Of a DNA stretch of 52,042 bases, positions 15,917 through 25,303 are shown in pieces. A program made the translations under genes and the position numbers. The notes under the pieces are model-generated. The model was given only the letters and a program-made list of their open reading frames with translations, was not told the DNA's origin and searched no databases. The DNA is from Parcubacteria group bacterium Gr01-1014_17. Its GTDB lineage: Bacteria; Patescibacteriota; Minisyncoccia; Phycocordibacterales; UBA10002. The stretch covers positions 1 through 52,042 of the forward strand of contig VMFZ01000002.1 in NCBI GenBank assembly GCA_007376285.1, read 5' to 3'. Positions within the stretch are counted from its first letter, which is position 1; each line of letters starts with the position of its first letter.

Positions 15917-18900
15917 TTAGAGCGCTTTGTCGCTCAAGGTTTGCGGAGTCAGGTTGCTGGTTGGCAATCCTGCTACGCCATACCCGTTCAAGAAGTCGTT
16001 CGCAAGGGCGCCGGCCGTAATCGTTGTTTGCGTTGTCGTTGAGTACGGACTCCAGATGAAGTTGTCAGCACCCGCCAGTCCTGAGTTCACGAAGAATGTT
16101 GATGTTGCGAGGAATGAACCGTAGGTGGTCAAACTGCCGCTAGTCGGCGTTGAGGTCGCACCCGAGTATTCCGCAATATTAGCATAGAACTTCGTATCAC
16201 CCTGCAACTGTGTCGTTACCGAATAGGTCGTACCTGCTCCAGAGAGTGTCACATCACCGATAACTTCAAAGTACCGTGTGCCGCCCGCTGGAATTTGAAC
16301 CGTCGTAGACGCGTTCCCAGCGGTTTCCGCATAGATTTCAATGTCAGTTGAAGCGCTCGCCCACAAAGTGGGATTCATTGTTTTGTCGGTCGCCATAAGG
16401 GTACCGTCGGTCTGAATTCCGGAAACTATTCCTGTAAAGTCGGGATTAAGGAACGCGCGGACATTGATGTTATCCACCAAGTCGGCAATCACTGTCGCTG
16501 AAGATGTCGCGAACCGGAAAGTCAACTTGTTGATACCGATTGGACCCTTCGGAGAAGCAGTGATGCTGAATCTGTAGAGCGGCTTGTCAGAAGATGCGGT
16601 AAGCGAGGTACCGGTCGGAAGCGAAATATACTTCACCGTTGGTGTTGATTTCACGACGCGGAAGCCCGCTGATGCCGTATCGGAGCTCGTGCCACCGAGC
16701 GTCTTAGTTCCGCTCTGTGAGCCGGTACCAGCAACGCCTCCAAAACCAGTTGAAGCCGCGGATGTCCGAGTCGCCTCAAAGTCAACCGCAAGGAATGCGC
16801 CCGGAGTACCTGGTTGGCTGGTGCCTTGCGCTGCAAGGTCAACTTTGACCGTCAGGTCTTTATAGGCATCTTTGTCAACAATGAACTGAGAGCATCCTGC
16901 GCAAGTACTGACCGTTGTGGACGCCGTATTGTAATACGCGCCGGTCACAAAGGTCGCTTCGCCAACTTTATTCGCGCCGTCCCAGAGCGTCACTTTACCG
17001 CCACCCAAATCAGAGATTGAGCTAGACGCCTTTGCTGTTAACTGGAGCGCGATGTCGTTGATGCGCACCGCTTCGTTCGTTGCGCGAATGCGCAATACGC
17101 TTGCCACATAATCGGTCGTACCAGCCGCGGCAAGGGTATACGACGGGCTGTCTGCGGAGAGCTCAACCGTGAGCGAACCGCTGCTGGTTACCGTAATGGT
17201 CTGTCCGGCATTCGTATTCTCAGTAATCGTTACGGACGAACCGGATACCTTTCCGTTCGCGGTCGGAGATGATGCGTCGTTATAGCCGAACGAGAATGAA
17301 CCTGAGGTAATTGAAGACGGAATGTTGCACTTTGCCGCGAGCGTTAGCACCGTTCCTTTCGGAATCGTAAGCGTTGTGTCAAAGGTAAACGCTTGGCTAT
17401 TAGCATCACCTGCCGGGTCAACAGTGTTGGTTCCAGTTGTGAGCTGTGTTGAACCGTTGTAGAGGTTACAGCTCGTTACATTTGTGGAACCGCTGACCAA
17501 TTCATAGTCAAGTGGAAGTGAGTTCAAAGTCACATCCTCGCCTGAACTGATCGCAGACAACTGAATGTTTGCGAAGGTAAATTGCTGTGCGCCAGCGACA
17601 ATGGTCTGCGCCGACGGGCTTGAAGACACGCTAATCGCCAACGCCGCGGTCTTCACCGTCATGGTGCTTAATGCTACCGACGACGAGGTCATAGACGATG
17701 TTGAAATCGTCTTGCCTGTCACTTGACCGGTCACTGTAGTCCATGCCGTTGATGGCGTAAATGCAACTGCCACCGTGCCGTCTGAACCGAACCCTGAACC
17801 AACTTTTCCTTTCAATGTGTAGACCTTCTTGCCTACACCGTAGAGAATCGTATCACCCAAGGTCAAGGTGCCGGTGTGTCCAACATCTGCCGGACCAGCA
17901 ACCACCGTGCCATTTTCGTCAACGAGCGTTACATTGGTGATTTGCGCGTCGCCTCCAGCAGTCGCGCTACCGGTCGTCGTAAAGGTAAACGCGCTGGACG
18001 CAACCGTAATCGGCTCACCCTTCGTTTCTACAGAAAAACCACCGAGCGGTTGTCCTGCAAGTGTTACGGCAATGTTTGCCGCCGCAACTGATGTGGCATT
18101 CTGAATCGTGAGAGATCCTGTATCAACCGTTACGGTCTTGCCCGCGTACCAAATGGTGCCGCTGGTAAAACCCGTACCTGATGTCGGAGGCGTAATGCCG
18201 TATTTGTAGGTCTCACCCGTAATATAGATATCCGTGGTCTTTTCAATGTTAAACGCAACGGTGCGCCCAGAACCACCTACAATATCTCCCTTTAGGGAGA
18301 TTTCTTTGTTGAGGCCCTTCGCAATCACAATACCGCTTCCAAAGTTTGATGTGTAGTACTTTCCGTCTGAGGAAACTGTGGTTGGGTATGAAGTCCCGTC
18401 AACAATCGTCACGATATTCGCAAGGTCGGATGAACCAGCGGAAGACGCCTGATTCCACCGAATTGAGTGAATGCGTATGTCTTCTTGCGAGCCATCCGTA
18501 ACTTGGATAGCCGAGAATGTGTACCCTGTGATACCAACATTCTTGCTTGCCGCCGCATTCGGGTCAAGCGAACCTCGTTGGTTCGTTACAGAGCCGAGCG
18601 CCAGCGTTGAGTTGATGGTATGCGCCGCGCCGGTAATCGGGAGCGAGCCCGAAACCGCCGCAGAGGTGTTCACCGCAAGCAGTTTAAGGCTTGAGATTTC
18701 GCCCGCGCGCGCATCGTTGTTTGCCGCCATGTTGCCGGCAATCGTGTAGGTTTTTGAGGTGCCGGCTTTTATCGTAAACGCTTCGCCGAGCGTTGCTTGA
18801 TGATTGGAATTAAAGGTCTTGGAAACGCCGATTTGGGTGCCGTCCTCGCCAAGGAGAATGACGCCGCTAAACACTGCGTCACCCGCCAAAGCCGTGTGTT

Positions 18901-19564
18901 CAATTGTCAGGTTATTCACCGCCACATCGCCTGAACCGGCCGTGAGGGTGAACTTCGTAAACGGAACGCGCGCCGCGTTTTCAGGCGCGAGACCTGACGC
19001 TGGCTGTTGCGGAGAAGATACTACAAGTCCTGAGCCAGCCGGAACGGTTACCGTTGTGGTAGTCCCACCAGTTGTCGTGGTTGTAGTTGTCCCACCAGCT
19101 GAATTAACTTTTGCTCGAGTTGCAGGGCCGAAATATCCGACTGCTGGCGAAAGGCCGCTGGCTGCTTGATATTTCGCAACTGCTGAACGAGTCGCCGGAC
19201 CGAAGTAAGTTGACTCACTGCCAACAGAACCCGGACCGGACGCCGCTACAACATATCCTTTACTATTAAGAAACTTCTGAAGATCCTTCACATCGCTTCC
19301 AGTAGAACCTACCGTCAGATTACGAGTAAAGGTGGTGCTTGCAGTTGTCCCCGTTGAAGGAGAAGAAACTGCGGTGCGAGCTTGTGCCGCCTTGTCGGGA
19401 GAAATGATACCCAAGCTGATGAAAAGTTCCACCAGGTCTTTGAGCGTCATACTCTGTGCATTCGCAACTTGTACGAATGCTCCGGCAAAGAGAACCGCCG
19501 CCACTCCCACACCAACCAATCCTACCGCAAGCCATTTTGTCTTGGATGTATAAATGGTATTCAT
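15917..19564 (-). CDS. S-layer-like giant surface protein with N-terminal peptidoglycan-binding-like domain
   Basis: The product is about 1215 residues from MNTIYTSKTKW (the frame starts three codons earlier, at 19573). A signal peptide ends at QVANAQ. Next come a short helical pair (MTLKDLVELFISLGIISPDKA), a PG_binding_1-like module (about residues 75-160, GSDVKDLQKFLNSKGY, TYFGPATRSAVAKYQAASGL), a Thr/Val linker, and then some 1000 residues of Ser/Thr/Ala/Gly-rich beta-sandwich repeats with few charged residues and only two or three Cys. No transmembrane anchor is seen. Size, composition, strong terminator and long leader fit the main S-layer protein. No Shine-Dalgarno sequence is visible. 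Confidence 0.85.
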   Translation of the reverse strand: MNTIYTSKTKWLAVGLVGVGVAAVLFAGAFVQVANAQSMTLKDLVELFISLGIISPDKAAQARTAVSSPSTGTTASTTFTRNLTVGSTGSDVKDLQKFLNSKGYVVAASGPGSVGSESTYFGPATRSAVAKYQAASGLSPAVGYFGPATRAKVNSAGGTTTTTTTGGTTTTVTVPAGSGLVVSSPQQPASGLAPENAARVPFTKFTLTAGSGDVAVNNLTIEHTALAGDAVFSGVILLGEDGTQIGVSKTFNSNHQATLGEAFTIKAGTSKTYTIAGNMAANNDARAGEISSLKLLAVNTSAAVSGSLPITGAAHTINSTLALGSVTNQRGSLDPNAAASKNVGITGYTFSAIQVTDGSQEDIRIHSIRWNQASSAGSSDLANIVTIVDGTSYPTTVSSDGKYYTSNFGSGIVIAKGLNKEISLKGDIVGGSGRTVAFNIEKTTDIYITGETYKYGITPPTSGTGFTSGTIWYAGKTVTVDTGSLTIQNATSVAAANIAVTLAGQPLGGFSVETKGEPITVASSAFTFTTTGSATAGGDAQITNVTLVDENGTVVAGPADVGHTGTLTLGDTILYGVGKKVYTLKGKVGSGFGSDGTVAVAFTPSTAWTTVTGQVTGKTISTSSMTSSSVALSTMTVKTAALAISVSSSPSAQTIVAGAQQFTFANIQLSAISSGEDVTLNSLPLDYELVSGSTNVTSCNLYNGSTQLTTGTNTVDPAGDANSQAFTFDTTLTIPKGTVLTLAAKCNIPSSITSGSFSFGYNDASSPTANGKVSGSSVTITENTNAGQTITVTSSGSLTVELSADSPSYTLAAAGTTDYVASVLRIRATNEAVRINDIALQLTAKASSSISDLGGGKVTLWDGANKVGEATFVTGAYYNTASTTVSTCAGCSQFIVDKDAYKDLTVKVDLAAQGTSQPGTPGAFLAVDFEATRTSAASTGFGGVAGTGSQSGTKTLGGTSSDTASAGFRVVKSTPTVKYISLPTGTSLTASSDKPLYRFSITASPKGPIGINKLTFRFATSSATVIADLVDNINVRAFLNPDFTGIVSGIQTDGTLMATDKTMNPTLWASASTDIEIYAETAGNASTTVQIPAGGTRYFEVIGDVTLSGAGTTYSVTTQLQGDTKFYANIAEYSGATSTPTSGSLTTYGSFLATSTFFVNSGLAGADNFIWSPYSTTTQTTITAGALANDFLNGYGVAGLPTSNLTPQTLSDKAL

Positions 19565-19677
19565 AAATAACATAAATAACTAATTAAGTAACTGAATAAT
19601 TTTCTTCACGGTATTTATTAATAAAAACAATAATGCCGGAAGAAAAACTATATTTTTTTCTATAAACCGCGACTGCG

Positions 19678-19691
19678 GAACGCGCGCGTTC
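19678..19691. repeat. 14-bp GC palindrome in the S-layer gene leader
   Basis: GAACGCGCGCGTTC is a perfect palindrome in an otherwise AT-rich leader, 114 nt upstream of the start. Confidence 0.4.
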
Positions 19692-19719
19692 GACGCGCAC
19701 ACGCTCAAAGCGGTTTGGC

Positions 19720-19746
19720 ATCCAGCCCTTACAGTAAGGGCTGGAT
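19720..19746. repeat. 12-bp stem hairpin in the S-layer gene leader
   Basis: ATCCAGCCCTTA and its complement flank CAG. The hairpin lies about 160 nt upstream of the S-layer gene start, within the predicted 5' UTR. The surrounding gap (19574-19998) holds no convincing gene; it has this leader, the promoter at 19869-19896, and AT-rich sequence with one TTATCCACA box (19948-19956). Confidence 0.6.
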
Positions 19747-19868
19747 CCAACTCTCTTTTTCTTTTTTCTGTCATCGCCAACAGAAATAAAAAGAGCTTGT
19801 TGGTTTGATAAAGTACCGTAACAAACATATGCGCTTATGAGTTTAACCTTATAGCGCAATGTATCTAT

Positions 19869-19896
19869 CCTATACTACCTACTATGAAGTTGTCAA
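19869..19896 (-). promoter_or_regulatory. probable promoter of the S-layer-like gene
   Basis: Perfect TTGACA (19891-19896 on the - strand), a 16-nt spacer and TATAGG (19869-19874). Transcription from about 19862 gives a leader of roughly 300 nt with two hairpins, unusually long for this compact genome. Confidence 0.5.
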
Positions 19897-19998
19897 CGAA
19901 CACAAAAGTCATTATAAGGCACATACTAAATAAGCGCCAAATATATATGTGGATAACCCACATAATGTGAGTATTGCACAGCTCTTAAAACCAGTCAA

Positions 19999-20925
19999 TT
20001 AAGCGTCTTTTTCTCTTTCAAACAACAGCGGCTGAACAAAAGAATAGGAACTCCATCTCTTCTCTCCTAGTTTTTTCAATACACCCCTATCTACCAATTC
20101 GTATAATTCTCGTTGAATTGTTTTTTCTCCACAGTCATTTATAAAGGACAAAATCTCTTTAACGGTCAATTTCTTTTTGTCCTTTAGAGCATCTATAATT
20201 GCTTTTTGTCTCGCAAAACGCCTTTCTAACCTTATTTGTCTTATGTTTTTTGTCGTATCCTTTTTTACTAAAATGGAGACTTCTTTCTGTCCGTGAGATT
20301 CATAAAGGACATTATTAGTTGGCGGCATATTCTGTATCGGACTTATCAATTCATTTTCGTAATCTCTAACGGACAATTTGCGCGTCCCGCGCGGTCTTCC
20401 GCGCACCTGTTTCCGGCGAAAAGAAACTCCTTGTATTTTTGCAATCGGCAACGCAATATCCCCACCTTTCATTTTGAATATCTGAACATTAAAAATAGGG
20501 AAAAAACTCTGTATTTCATGCTTCAAAAGTGAAGTGTTCGCCTCCGAAACAGCTCCGCCTTCTTCTCCAACATTTAAGAGCGACACCAACACAGAAAGAC
20601 ATCCTAAGAAATGAGCGCGATGTATGGGTTCATTCGCTTTGTTTTTATCATCTCGTATAAAGGACATCACTCTATCAATTAGTTCTGTAGCCACTGTCCG
20701 TAACTTCCACTTTAATGGTTCACTGTCCGATAGAAAGTTTGTTATAAGGTATATCGCACGAACAAAGTTCTCCACCTTTTTAACAAGGAAAATCAAGTAC
20801 TTTCCTCCTATAAAGGACATATCTGGGTAATCGGTGACTTTATAAAGGACATTACTATTTGCCCTTATGTCCTTTATGGTGTTTTTGCTCATATTGTTCT
20901 GTCCTTTATAAATTCTAACGGACAT
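19999..20925 (-). CDS. winged-helix DNA-binding regulator, probably autoregulated
   Basis: The 308-residue product has an N-terminal helical domain (about residues 35-160), a central basic stretch (FRRKQVRGRPRGTRKLSVRDYE) with an AT-hook-like RGRPRG, and a C-terminal helix-turn-helix (LTVKEILSFINDCGEKTIQRELYELVDRGVLKKLGEKRWSSYSF, DeoR/winged-helix style, given as one motif in two halves: LTVKEILSFINDCGEKT and IQRELYELVDRGVLKKLG). No effector domain is recognised. The start may be 20925 or 20892 (MSKNTIKDI). The gene and its promoter contain ten copies of TATAAAGGACAT-like sequence, probably its own binding site. Codon and base use is more AT-rich than in neighbouring genes. Confidence 0.75.
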   Translation of the reverse strand: MSVRIYKGQNNMSKNTIKDIRANSNVLYKVTDYPDMSFIGGKYLIFLVKKVENFVRAIYLITNFLSDSEPLKWKLRTVATELIDRVMSFIRDDKNKANEPIHRAHFLGCLSVLVSLLNVGEEGGAVSEANTSLLKHEIQSFFPIFNVQIFKMKGGDIALPIAKIQGVSFRRKQVRGRPRGTRKLSVRDYENELISPIQNMPPTNNVLYESHGQKEVSILVKKDTTKNIRQIRLERRFARQKAIIDALKDKKKLTVKEILSFINDCGEKTIQRELYELVDRGVLKKLGEKRWSSYSFVQPLLFEREKDA

Positions 20926-20960
20926 CTATAAAGGACATAGCAAGTATACATAAAGGACAT
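20140..20960. repeat. array of the 12-bp motif TATAAAGGACAT
   Basis: Near-perfect copies: + orientation at 20140-20151, 20301-20312, 20656-20667, 20809-20820, 20841-20852, 20927-20938, 20949-20960; reverse at 20177-20188, 20867-20878, 20899-20910. Weaker copies: 20365-20376, 20722-20733, 20914-20925. The six promoter-proximal copies from 20809 on are spaced 32, 26, 32, 28 and 22 bp. They lie both inside the coding region and across the promoter. Confidence 0.85.
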
Positions 20961-20972
20961 GTTCGTTATCAA
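20943..20972 (-). promoter_or_regulatory. promoter overlapped by TATAAAGGACAT operators
   Basis: TTGATA (20967-20972), an 18-nt spacer and TATACT (20943-20948) on the - strand. One motif copy (20949-20960) fills the spacer and another (20927-20938) covers the predicted start point, the layout of an autorepressed promoter. The ftsK start is about 90-110 bp away on the other strand. Confidence 0.55.
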
Positions 20973-21057
20973 GAAATTTTTGCTATAGGAAACGAAGGGA
21001 AGAATTATGCAAGGGTAATCGAAGTTCTTTTGAAGCGTATGCTATCATTACTTTAAT

Positions 21058-23196
21058 ATGGCAAAAAGAAACAAAGAACGGGGATGGCATTCAATTAAAC
21101 TGGAAACATGGCGCGGTATCGCCACGGTGATTTTATTGGCGCTTGCAATATTTTCGGTTCTTTCTGGTATAGGTAAAGCTGGCGCTGTCGGTACTGTATT
21201 TTTTAACACGCTATCGAATATATTCGGTGTCGCCTATGTTCTCATTCCTCTTGTATTGTTAGGCGGCGGTATACTGATGCTCCGTCCATCAGAAAACGAG
21301 AATATGGCGCCAATCATCAAGATTGTATGTTTGTTTGTCTTTATTGCCGGAGCGCTCGGGCTTATAGGACTCTTCCTTCCATCGCGCGGGGGGCTTGCAG
21401 GAGTTTCAATGGCCAATTTCTTTGTATCGCTTTTTGACCGCTATGCAAGCGCGGTGATACTTAGTGCGCTTACAGTCATACCTCTCTTGATTATATTCAA
21501 CACACGCTTTTCATTTTCGTCGTTTGTGAACGCGTGGCAAAAAATAGTCGGAATCATTCGCCCGCCTATGCGTGTTTCCGATGAAATCGCAGATACAGCG
21601 ACCGTCTATGAACAAAATACCGATGAAACAGAAACCCATGAAAACAACGCGGGCGCCGCAGAAACATCTGAACCCTCAATCCAAACTGACGATAACGGCT
21701 GGCAACCAAGAAAATCTACGCGCCTTAAATTCGGAGCGTATGAGCCGCCGCCGTTATCTATTCTTGAACGCGACCAAGGAAAACCAGATGTTGGCGACAT
21801 AAAAGCAAATTCAAATGTAGTAAAGCGTACCCTTCGAAACTTCGGCATTGAAGTTGAGATGGATGAAGTGTCTATCGGACCATCGGTAACTCGCTATGCG
21901 CTTAAACCAGCGGAAGGAGTCAAACTAACCGCAATCGTTGCGCGTCAGAACGACCTCGCTCTCGCGCTTGCAGCGCACTCTATAAGAATTGAAGCGCCGA
22001 TTCCAGGCAGGTCACTCGTTGGTATTGAAATCCCAAACCAGGCGCGCGCTACAGTTCGGCTCGGCGCGCTTATTGGAAGCGAGGAATTCGCGTCATCCGA
22101 CAAACATCTGCTTTTTGCGCTCGGCAAAAGCGTTGCAGGCAAACAGCACTTCACTAACCTCGCAAGAATGCCGCACCTTCTTATCGCCGGAGCAACGGGC
22201 TCGGGAAAATCAGTAGCAATTCATACGCTTGTTGCATCGCTCATTTACCGCAATTCTCCGGAAGCGCTCCGCTTTATGCTCATTGACCCGAAGCGGGTAG
22301 AACTCACGCTTTATAACGGCATACCGCACCTGTTAACCCCCGTGATTACGGATGCAAAAAAAGCGATACAGGCATTGCGGTGGGCGGCAAAAGAAATGGA
22401 ACGGAGGTACAACATTCTGGAAGGAGAATCGGTGCGCGACATTGATTCATATCACAAAAATGTATTTCTTCCTGCGCGTGAAAAAGCGGACCCAATGCCG
22501 TATATCGTAATTATTATTGACGAACTTGCTGACATTATGTCTACCTACCCGCGCGAACTTGAGGCGGCCGTCGTTCGTCTAGCGCAGATGAGCCGTGCGG
22601 TCGGTATTCACCTCGTGCTCTCTACTCAGCGCCCGTCAGTCAATGTCATTACGGGACTTATCAAAGCAAATATACCATCGCGTATCGCGCTCCAAGTGGT
22701 CTCGCAGATTGACTCGCGCACTATTTTGGATGCCGCTGGAGCCGAGAAACTTCTCGGAAGCGGTGATATGCTCTTTCTATCGGGAGAACGCTCTAAGCCC
22801 GAACGCATCCAGTCCGCATTTATTTCCGAACATGAAGTCAAAAAGATTACAAGCTATCTTACCAACCGATACCCGGATAGAGGCGGCACGGAACTCCTCA
22901 CGCCAAACGGGAATGTATCTTCTGGCGCACTGGAGCACTCATTTACGGATAGCGATGATGTAGATGACGACCTCTATGAAGCCGCGAAAGAAGAAGTGGA
23001 ACGGGCGGGTAAGGCCTCTACTTCGTACTTGCAACGGAAACTGCGCGTCGGCTATGCGCGCGCGGCGCGGATTATGGACATTCTTGAAGAGCGCGGCATT
23101 ATAGGACCGTCTGACGGCGCAAAGCCGCGCGAGATTCGTAGTGGCCTATCGCAAGAATCTCCTCTTGCACCAACCCTTCCAGAGGAAACAGTATGA
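21058..23196 (+). CDS. ftsK: DNA translocase FtsK/SpoIIIE
   Basis: The 712-residue product has four N-terminal transmembrane helices (about residues 15-160), an acidic linker, the alpha/beta region (FGIEVEMDEVSIGPSVTRY), the RecA-like motor with Walker A GATGSGKS (about residue 382) and Walker B IVIIIDELADIM, and a C-terminal gamma winged helix (ASTSYLQRKLRVGYARAARIMDILEE) that reads chromosome polarity sequences. It pumps DNA through the septum for chromosome segregation. The length is normal for a short-linker FtsK. It overlaps the next gene by ATGA and appears to head an operon with recA. Confidence 0.97.
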   Translation: MAKRNKERGWHSIKLETWRGIATVILLALAIFSVLSGIGKAGAVGTVFFNTLSNIFGVAYVLIPLVLLGGGILMLRPSENENMAPIIKIVCLFVFIAGALGLIGLFLPSRGGLAGVSMANFFVSLFDRYASAVILSALTVIPLLIIFNTRFSFSSFVNAWQKIVGIIRPPMRVSDEIADTATVYEQNTDETETHENNAGAAETSEPSIQTDDNGWQPRKSTRLKFGAYEPPPLSILERDQGKPDVGDIKANSNVVKRTLRNFGIEVEMDEVSIGPSVTRYALKPAEGVKLTAIVARQNDLALALAAHSIRIEAPIPGRSLVGIEIPNQARATVRLGALIGSEEFASSDKHLLFALGKSVAGKQHFTNLARMPHLLIAGATGSGKSVAIHTLVASLIYRNSPEALRFMLIDPKRVELTLYNGIPHLLTPVITDAKKAIQALRWAAKEMERRYNILEGESVRDIDSYHKNVFLPAREKADPMPYIVIIIDELADIMSTYPRELEAAVVRLAQMSRAVGIHLVLSTQRPSVNVITGLIKANIPSRIALQVVSQIDSRTILDAAGAEKLLGSGDMLFLSGERSKPERIQSAFISEHEVKKITSYLTNRYPDRGGTELLTPNGNVSSGALEHSFTDSDDVDDDLYEAAKEEVERAGKASTSYLQRKLRVGYARAARIMDILEERGIIGPSDGAKPREIRSGLSQESPLAPTLPEETV

Positions 23197-23537
23197 GCAC
23201 ATTTCGCAAACGGCTTACTCTCACGCTCTCTTTTATTGTACTAACTGGACTTGTTTCATACGGAATATATCAAGCGCGCGCATATTTGCGCGGACCGAAT
23301 ATCTTCATTGAAAGCACAATACAGAGCGGGCCATTACTCGCGCTTGCTGGCACTGCAGAGCGCATCGCGTTCCTGTCGCTCCAAGGTAAGCAAATCTTCA
23401 CCAATGAAAACGGTCGCTGGCAAGAGACACTGCTTCTCCTGCCGGGATATAATAGTATTGCTATAGTCGCAACCGACCGATTCGGACGGAAAACGGAAAA
23501 ACATCTTGAAGCGTATCGTGTGCAAGAAAATATTTAA
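23193..23537 (+). CDS. single-pass protein with Ig-like (glucodextranase-B-like) extracytoplasmic domain
   Basis: The 114-residue product has an N-terminal transmembrane segment (LTLTLSFIVLTGLVSYGIY), then a small beta-sandwich (about residues 38-108: LLALAGTAERIAFLSLQGKQIF, LLLLPGYNSIAIVATDRFGRKTE) resembling glucodextranase B or Ig-like repeats. Its start overlaps the ftsK stop (ATGA), so translation is probably coupled. It precedes recA by 21 nt. The role is unknown; location between ftsK and recA suggests a cell-envelope or division part. Confidence 0.75.
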   Translation: MSTFRKRLTLTLSFIVLTGLVSYGIYQARAYLRGPNIFIESTIQSGPLLALAGTAERIAFLSLQGKQIFTNENGRWQETLLLLPGYNSIAIVATDRFGRKTEKHLEAYRVQENI

Positions 23538-23558
23538 AAATAGAAGCATCTAAAAAAT

Positions 23559-24587
23559 ATGGCATTTGGAAAGAAAAAAGAACCGAAAGCGGAAAAGACG
23601 CTTGATAAAGGTATTGAAAACGCGATTGCGGCGATTAAAACAAAATTCGGAGATGAGGCGATTATGAAGCTCGGAGAGAAACCGCGCGTGGATGTGAACG
23701 CCATACCGACTGGCTCTATCGGTCTAGATGCCGCGCTCGGGGTGGGCGGTCTTCCGCGCGGCAGAATTGTTGAAATCTTCGGACCGGAAAGCTCCGGCAA
23801 AACTACTGTTGCGCTCCATGTGGTGCGCGAAGCGCAAAAAAAAGACGGCATTTGCGCGTACATCGATGCTGAACATGCGATGGACCCCGAATACACAAAA
23901 AAAATCGGAGTGAAAATTGACGACTTGCTCATTTCCCAGCCGGATACTGGAGAACAGGCGCTTGAAATCGTGGAGGCGCTCGTGCGGAGCGGAAAACTTG
24001 ATGTGATTGTGATTGACTCTGTTGCGGCGCTCACACCAAAAGACGAAATTGAAGGCGATATGGGGCAACAGCATGTCGGCAAACAAGCGCGGCTTATGTC
24101 GCAGGCGCTCCGAAAGCTCACGGCGATCGTCGCGCGTTCAAAAACCGTTGTTATTTTCATCAATCAAATCCGGATGCAAATCGGCGTGATGTGGGGCAAT
24201 CCGGAAACGACTCCCGGCGGCAAAGCACTAAAGTTTTACACATCCATTCGTATTGATCTGCGCCGCATCGCGCAAATAAAAAAAGGAGAAGAGATTGTTG
24301 GCGGGCGCGTGCGCGCAAAAATCGTAAAAAACAAAGTTGCCGCGCCATTCAAGCAGACAGAGTTTGACTTGATGTACAACGAGGGCATTTCCGAAGAAGG
24401 CGAAGTTATCGCGCTCGGCGAAAAGTTCGGGATTATCCAAAAAGGAGGAGTCGGTTCATATTCCTATGGCGAGGTAAAGCTCGGCCGCGGCTACGACGCA
24501 ACGCGCACCTTCCTCAAAGAAAACCCGAAAATAAAAGCGGAGATTCTCAAACAGATTCGGGAGAAATTGAAGGAAGGGGTGGTGTAA
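23559..24587 (+). CDS. recA: recombinase RecA
   Basis: The 342-residue product has Walker [10 protein letters not shown] (about residue 70), the loop-1 region [35 protein letters not shown] as Walker B, and [21 protein letters not shown] before the DNA-binding loop. It forms ATP-dependent filaments on single-stranded DNA for homologous recombination and SOS signalling. Length is typical. A LexA gene is not visible in the window. A strong terminator follows. Confidence 0.98.
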   Translation: MAFGKKKEPKAEKTLDKGIENAIAAIKTKFGDEAIMKLGEKPRVDVNAIPTGSIGLDAALGVGGLPRGRIVEIFGPESSGKTTVALHVVREAQKKDGICAYIDAEHAMDPEYTKKIGVKIDDLLISQPDTGEQALEIVEALVRSGKLDVIVIDSVAALTPKDEIEGDMGQQHVGKQARLMSQALRKLTAIVARSKTVVIFINQIRMQIGVMWGNPETTPGGKALKFYTSIRIDLRRIAQIKKGEEIVGGRVRAKIVKNKVAAPFKQTEFDLMYNEGISEEGEVIALGEKFGIIQKGGVGSYSYGEVKLGRGYDATRTFLKENPKIKAEILKQIREKLKEGVV

Positions 24588-24601
24588 GTAACGCAAAAAG
24601 A

Positions 24602-24632
24602 AAAACCGGTCTAAACTACTTTAGCCGGTTTT
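24602..24632 (+). terminator. terminator after recA
   Basis: AAAACCGG..CTAAA pairs with TTTAG..CCGGTTTT around a short loop, ending in T-rich sequence 15 nt after the recA stop. It may also serve the - strand gene that ends at 24653. Confidence 0.8.
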
Positions 24633-24652
24633 GCAACGAAAATTTGAACTTC

Positions 24653-25132
24653 TTAAGTTCTACACTTTGGAAGGAACGCAGTAACCTTAAATACTGGCGT
24701 GTAATCGTTAATGACCCATGTCCAAGTCCTGCCATTCGCTGTGTCCTCTCCAAAAATTCGCGGTTTATTGATATCCCAACCCTCAATTTCTTGGAAAGAC
24801 CATACCCACATAGGCAAATGTTTCCGCATTATAGGCAATGGATTTACATTAAACCTGTATGTGCTCTTTAAGAATTCGTAAATCTGCATACAAGAATGCA
24901 AATCTCGGTCATTGACATCTTCATGCACTAGTTTTTCGTGCACAATATCATAATATCTCTTTCGAAATAAATACTTATCCTCCCACCATGAAATGGCGAT
25001 TGGCCAAGGACTGCAATCAAAAGAAAGTGCGTGTTTTATGAACTCAAGAACTTCATTCTGTTTAGGATCCACACCAGACCAGTGTGTAAGTTTTCTTGTC
25101 AACGGTTTTAGTTTTTCTGTTCGATTTTTCAT
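24653..25132 (-). CDS. hypothetical protein
   Basis: The 159-residue product is soluble, with many aromatic residues (ISWWEDKYLFRKRYYDIVHEKL, LPMWVWSFQEIEGWDI, RTWTWVINDYTPVFKV) and no signal peptide. No family is recognised. The conserved-looking Trp-rich core and an ordinary ATG make it a plausible gene rather than a shadow. It stands alone between the recA terminator and the PaaX/Cas2-like gene; the 170-nt gap upstream (25133-25302) holds no further gene. Confidence 0.6.
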   Translation of the reverse strand: MKNRTEKLKPLTRKLTHWSGVDPKQNEVLEFIKHALSFDCSPWPIAISWWEDKYLFRKRYYDIVHEKLVHEDVNDRDLHSCMQIYEFLKSTYRFNVNPLPIMRKHLPMWVWSFQEIEGWDINKPRIFGEDTANGRTWTWVINDYTPVFKVTAFLPKCRT

Positions 25133-25267
25133 TGTGGATTCTCCACTGTCTCACGGACAAGTTCACCACTTGCAGGCAGGTGACGCCGTTTTGTTTTCAA
25201 CAGAAACGCTCCTCGCGTTCCTTACTGTATCCGATATACATCATACACACTTCCCACATCTCGTCAA

Positions 25268-25303
25268 TATACACTATCTTTGGCGACCGTTATAATTAGT
25301 GTA
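25268..25303 (+). promoter_or_regulatory. promoter/operator of the PaaX/Cas2-like gene (copy 1)
   Basis: A 25-bp block (25268-25292) identical to 25947-25971 carries into TATAAT (25291-25296) and then TAGTGTA, which pairs with TACACTA (25270-25276) as an inverted repeat. The -10 box ends 6 nt before the ATG at 25303, so the predicted transcript starts at or within one base of the start codon, i.e. leaderless. Confidence 0.65.

Noticed and set aside
10686-19956. DnaA boxes marking an origin (TTATCCACA at 10686-10694 and 19948-19956; TTATTCACA near 970)
   Set aside because: They are single, far apart and without dnaA, dnaN or a clustered AT-rich unwinding region; two perfect 9-mers in 52 kb are only slightly above chance.
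23534-24163. Long - strand ORF of 209 residues opposite recA
   Set aside because: Shadow frame of recA, Ser/Thr/Pro-rich in the way expected of a reverse complement of a coding gene.
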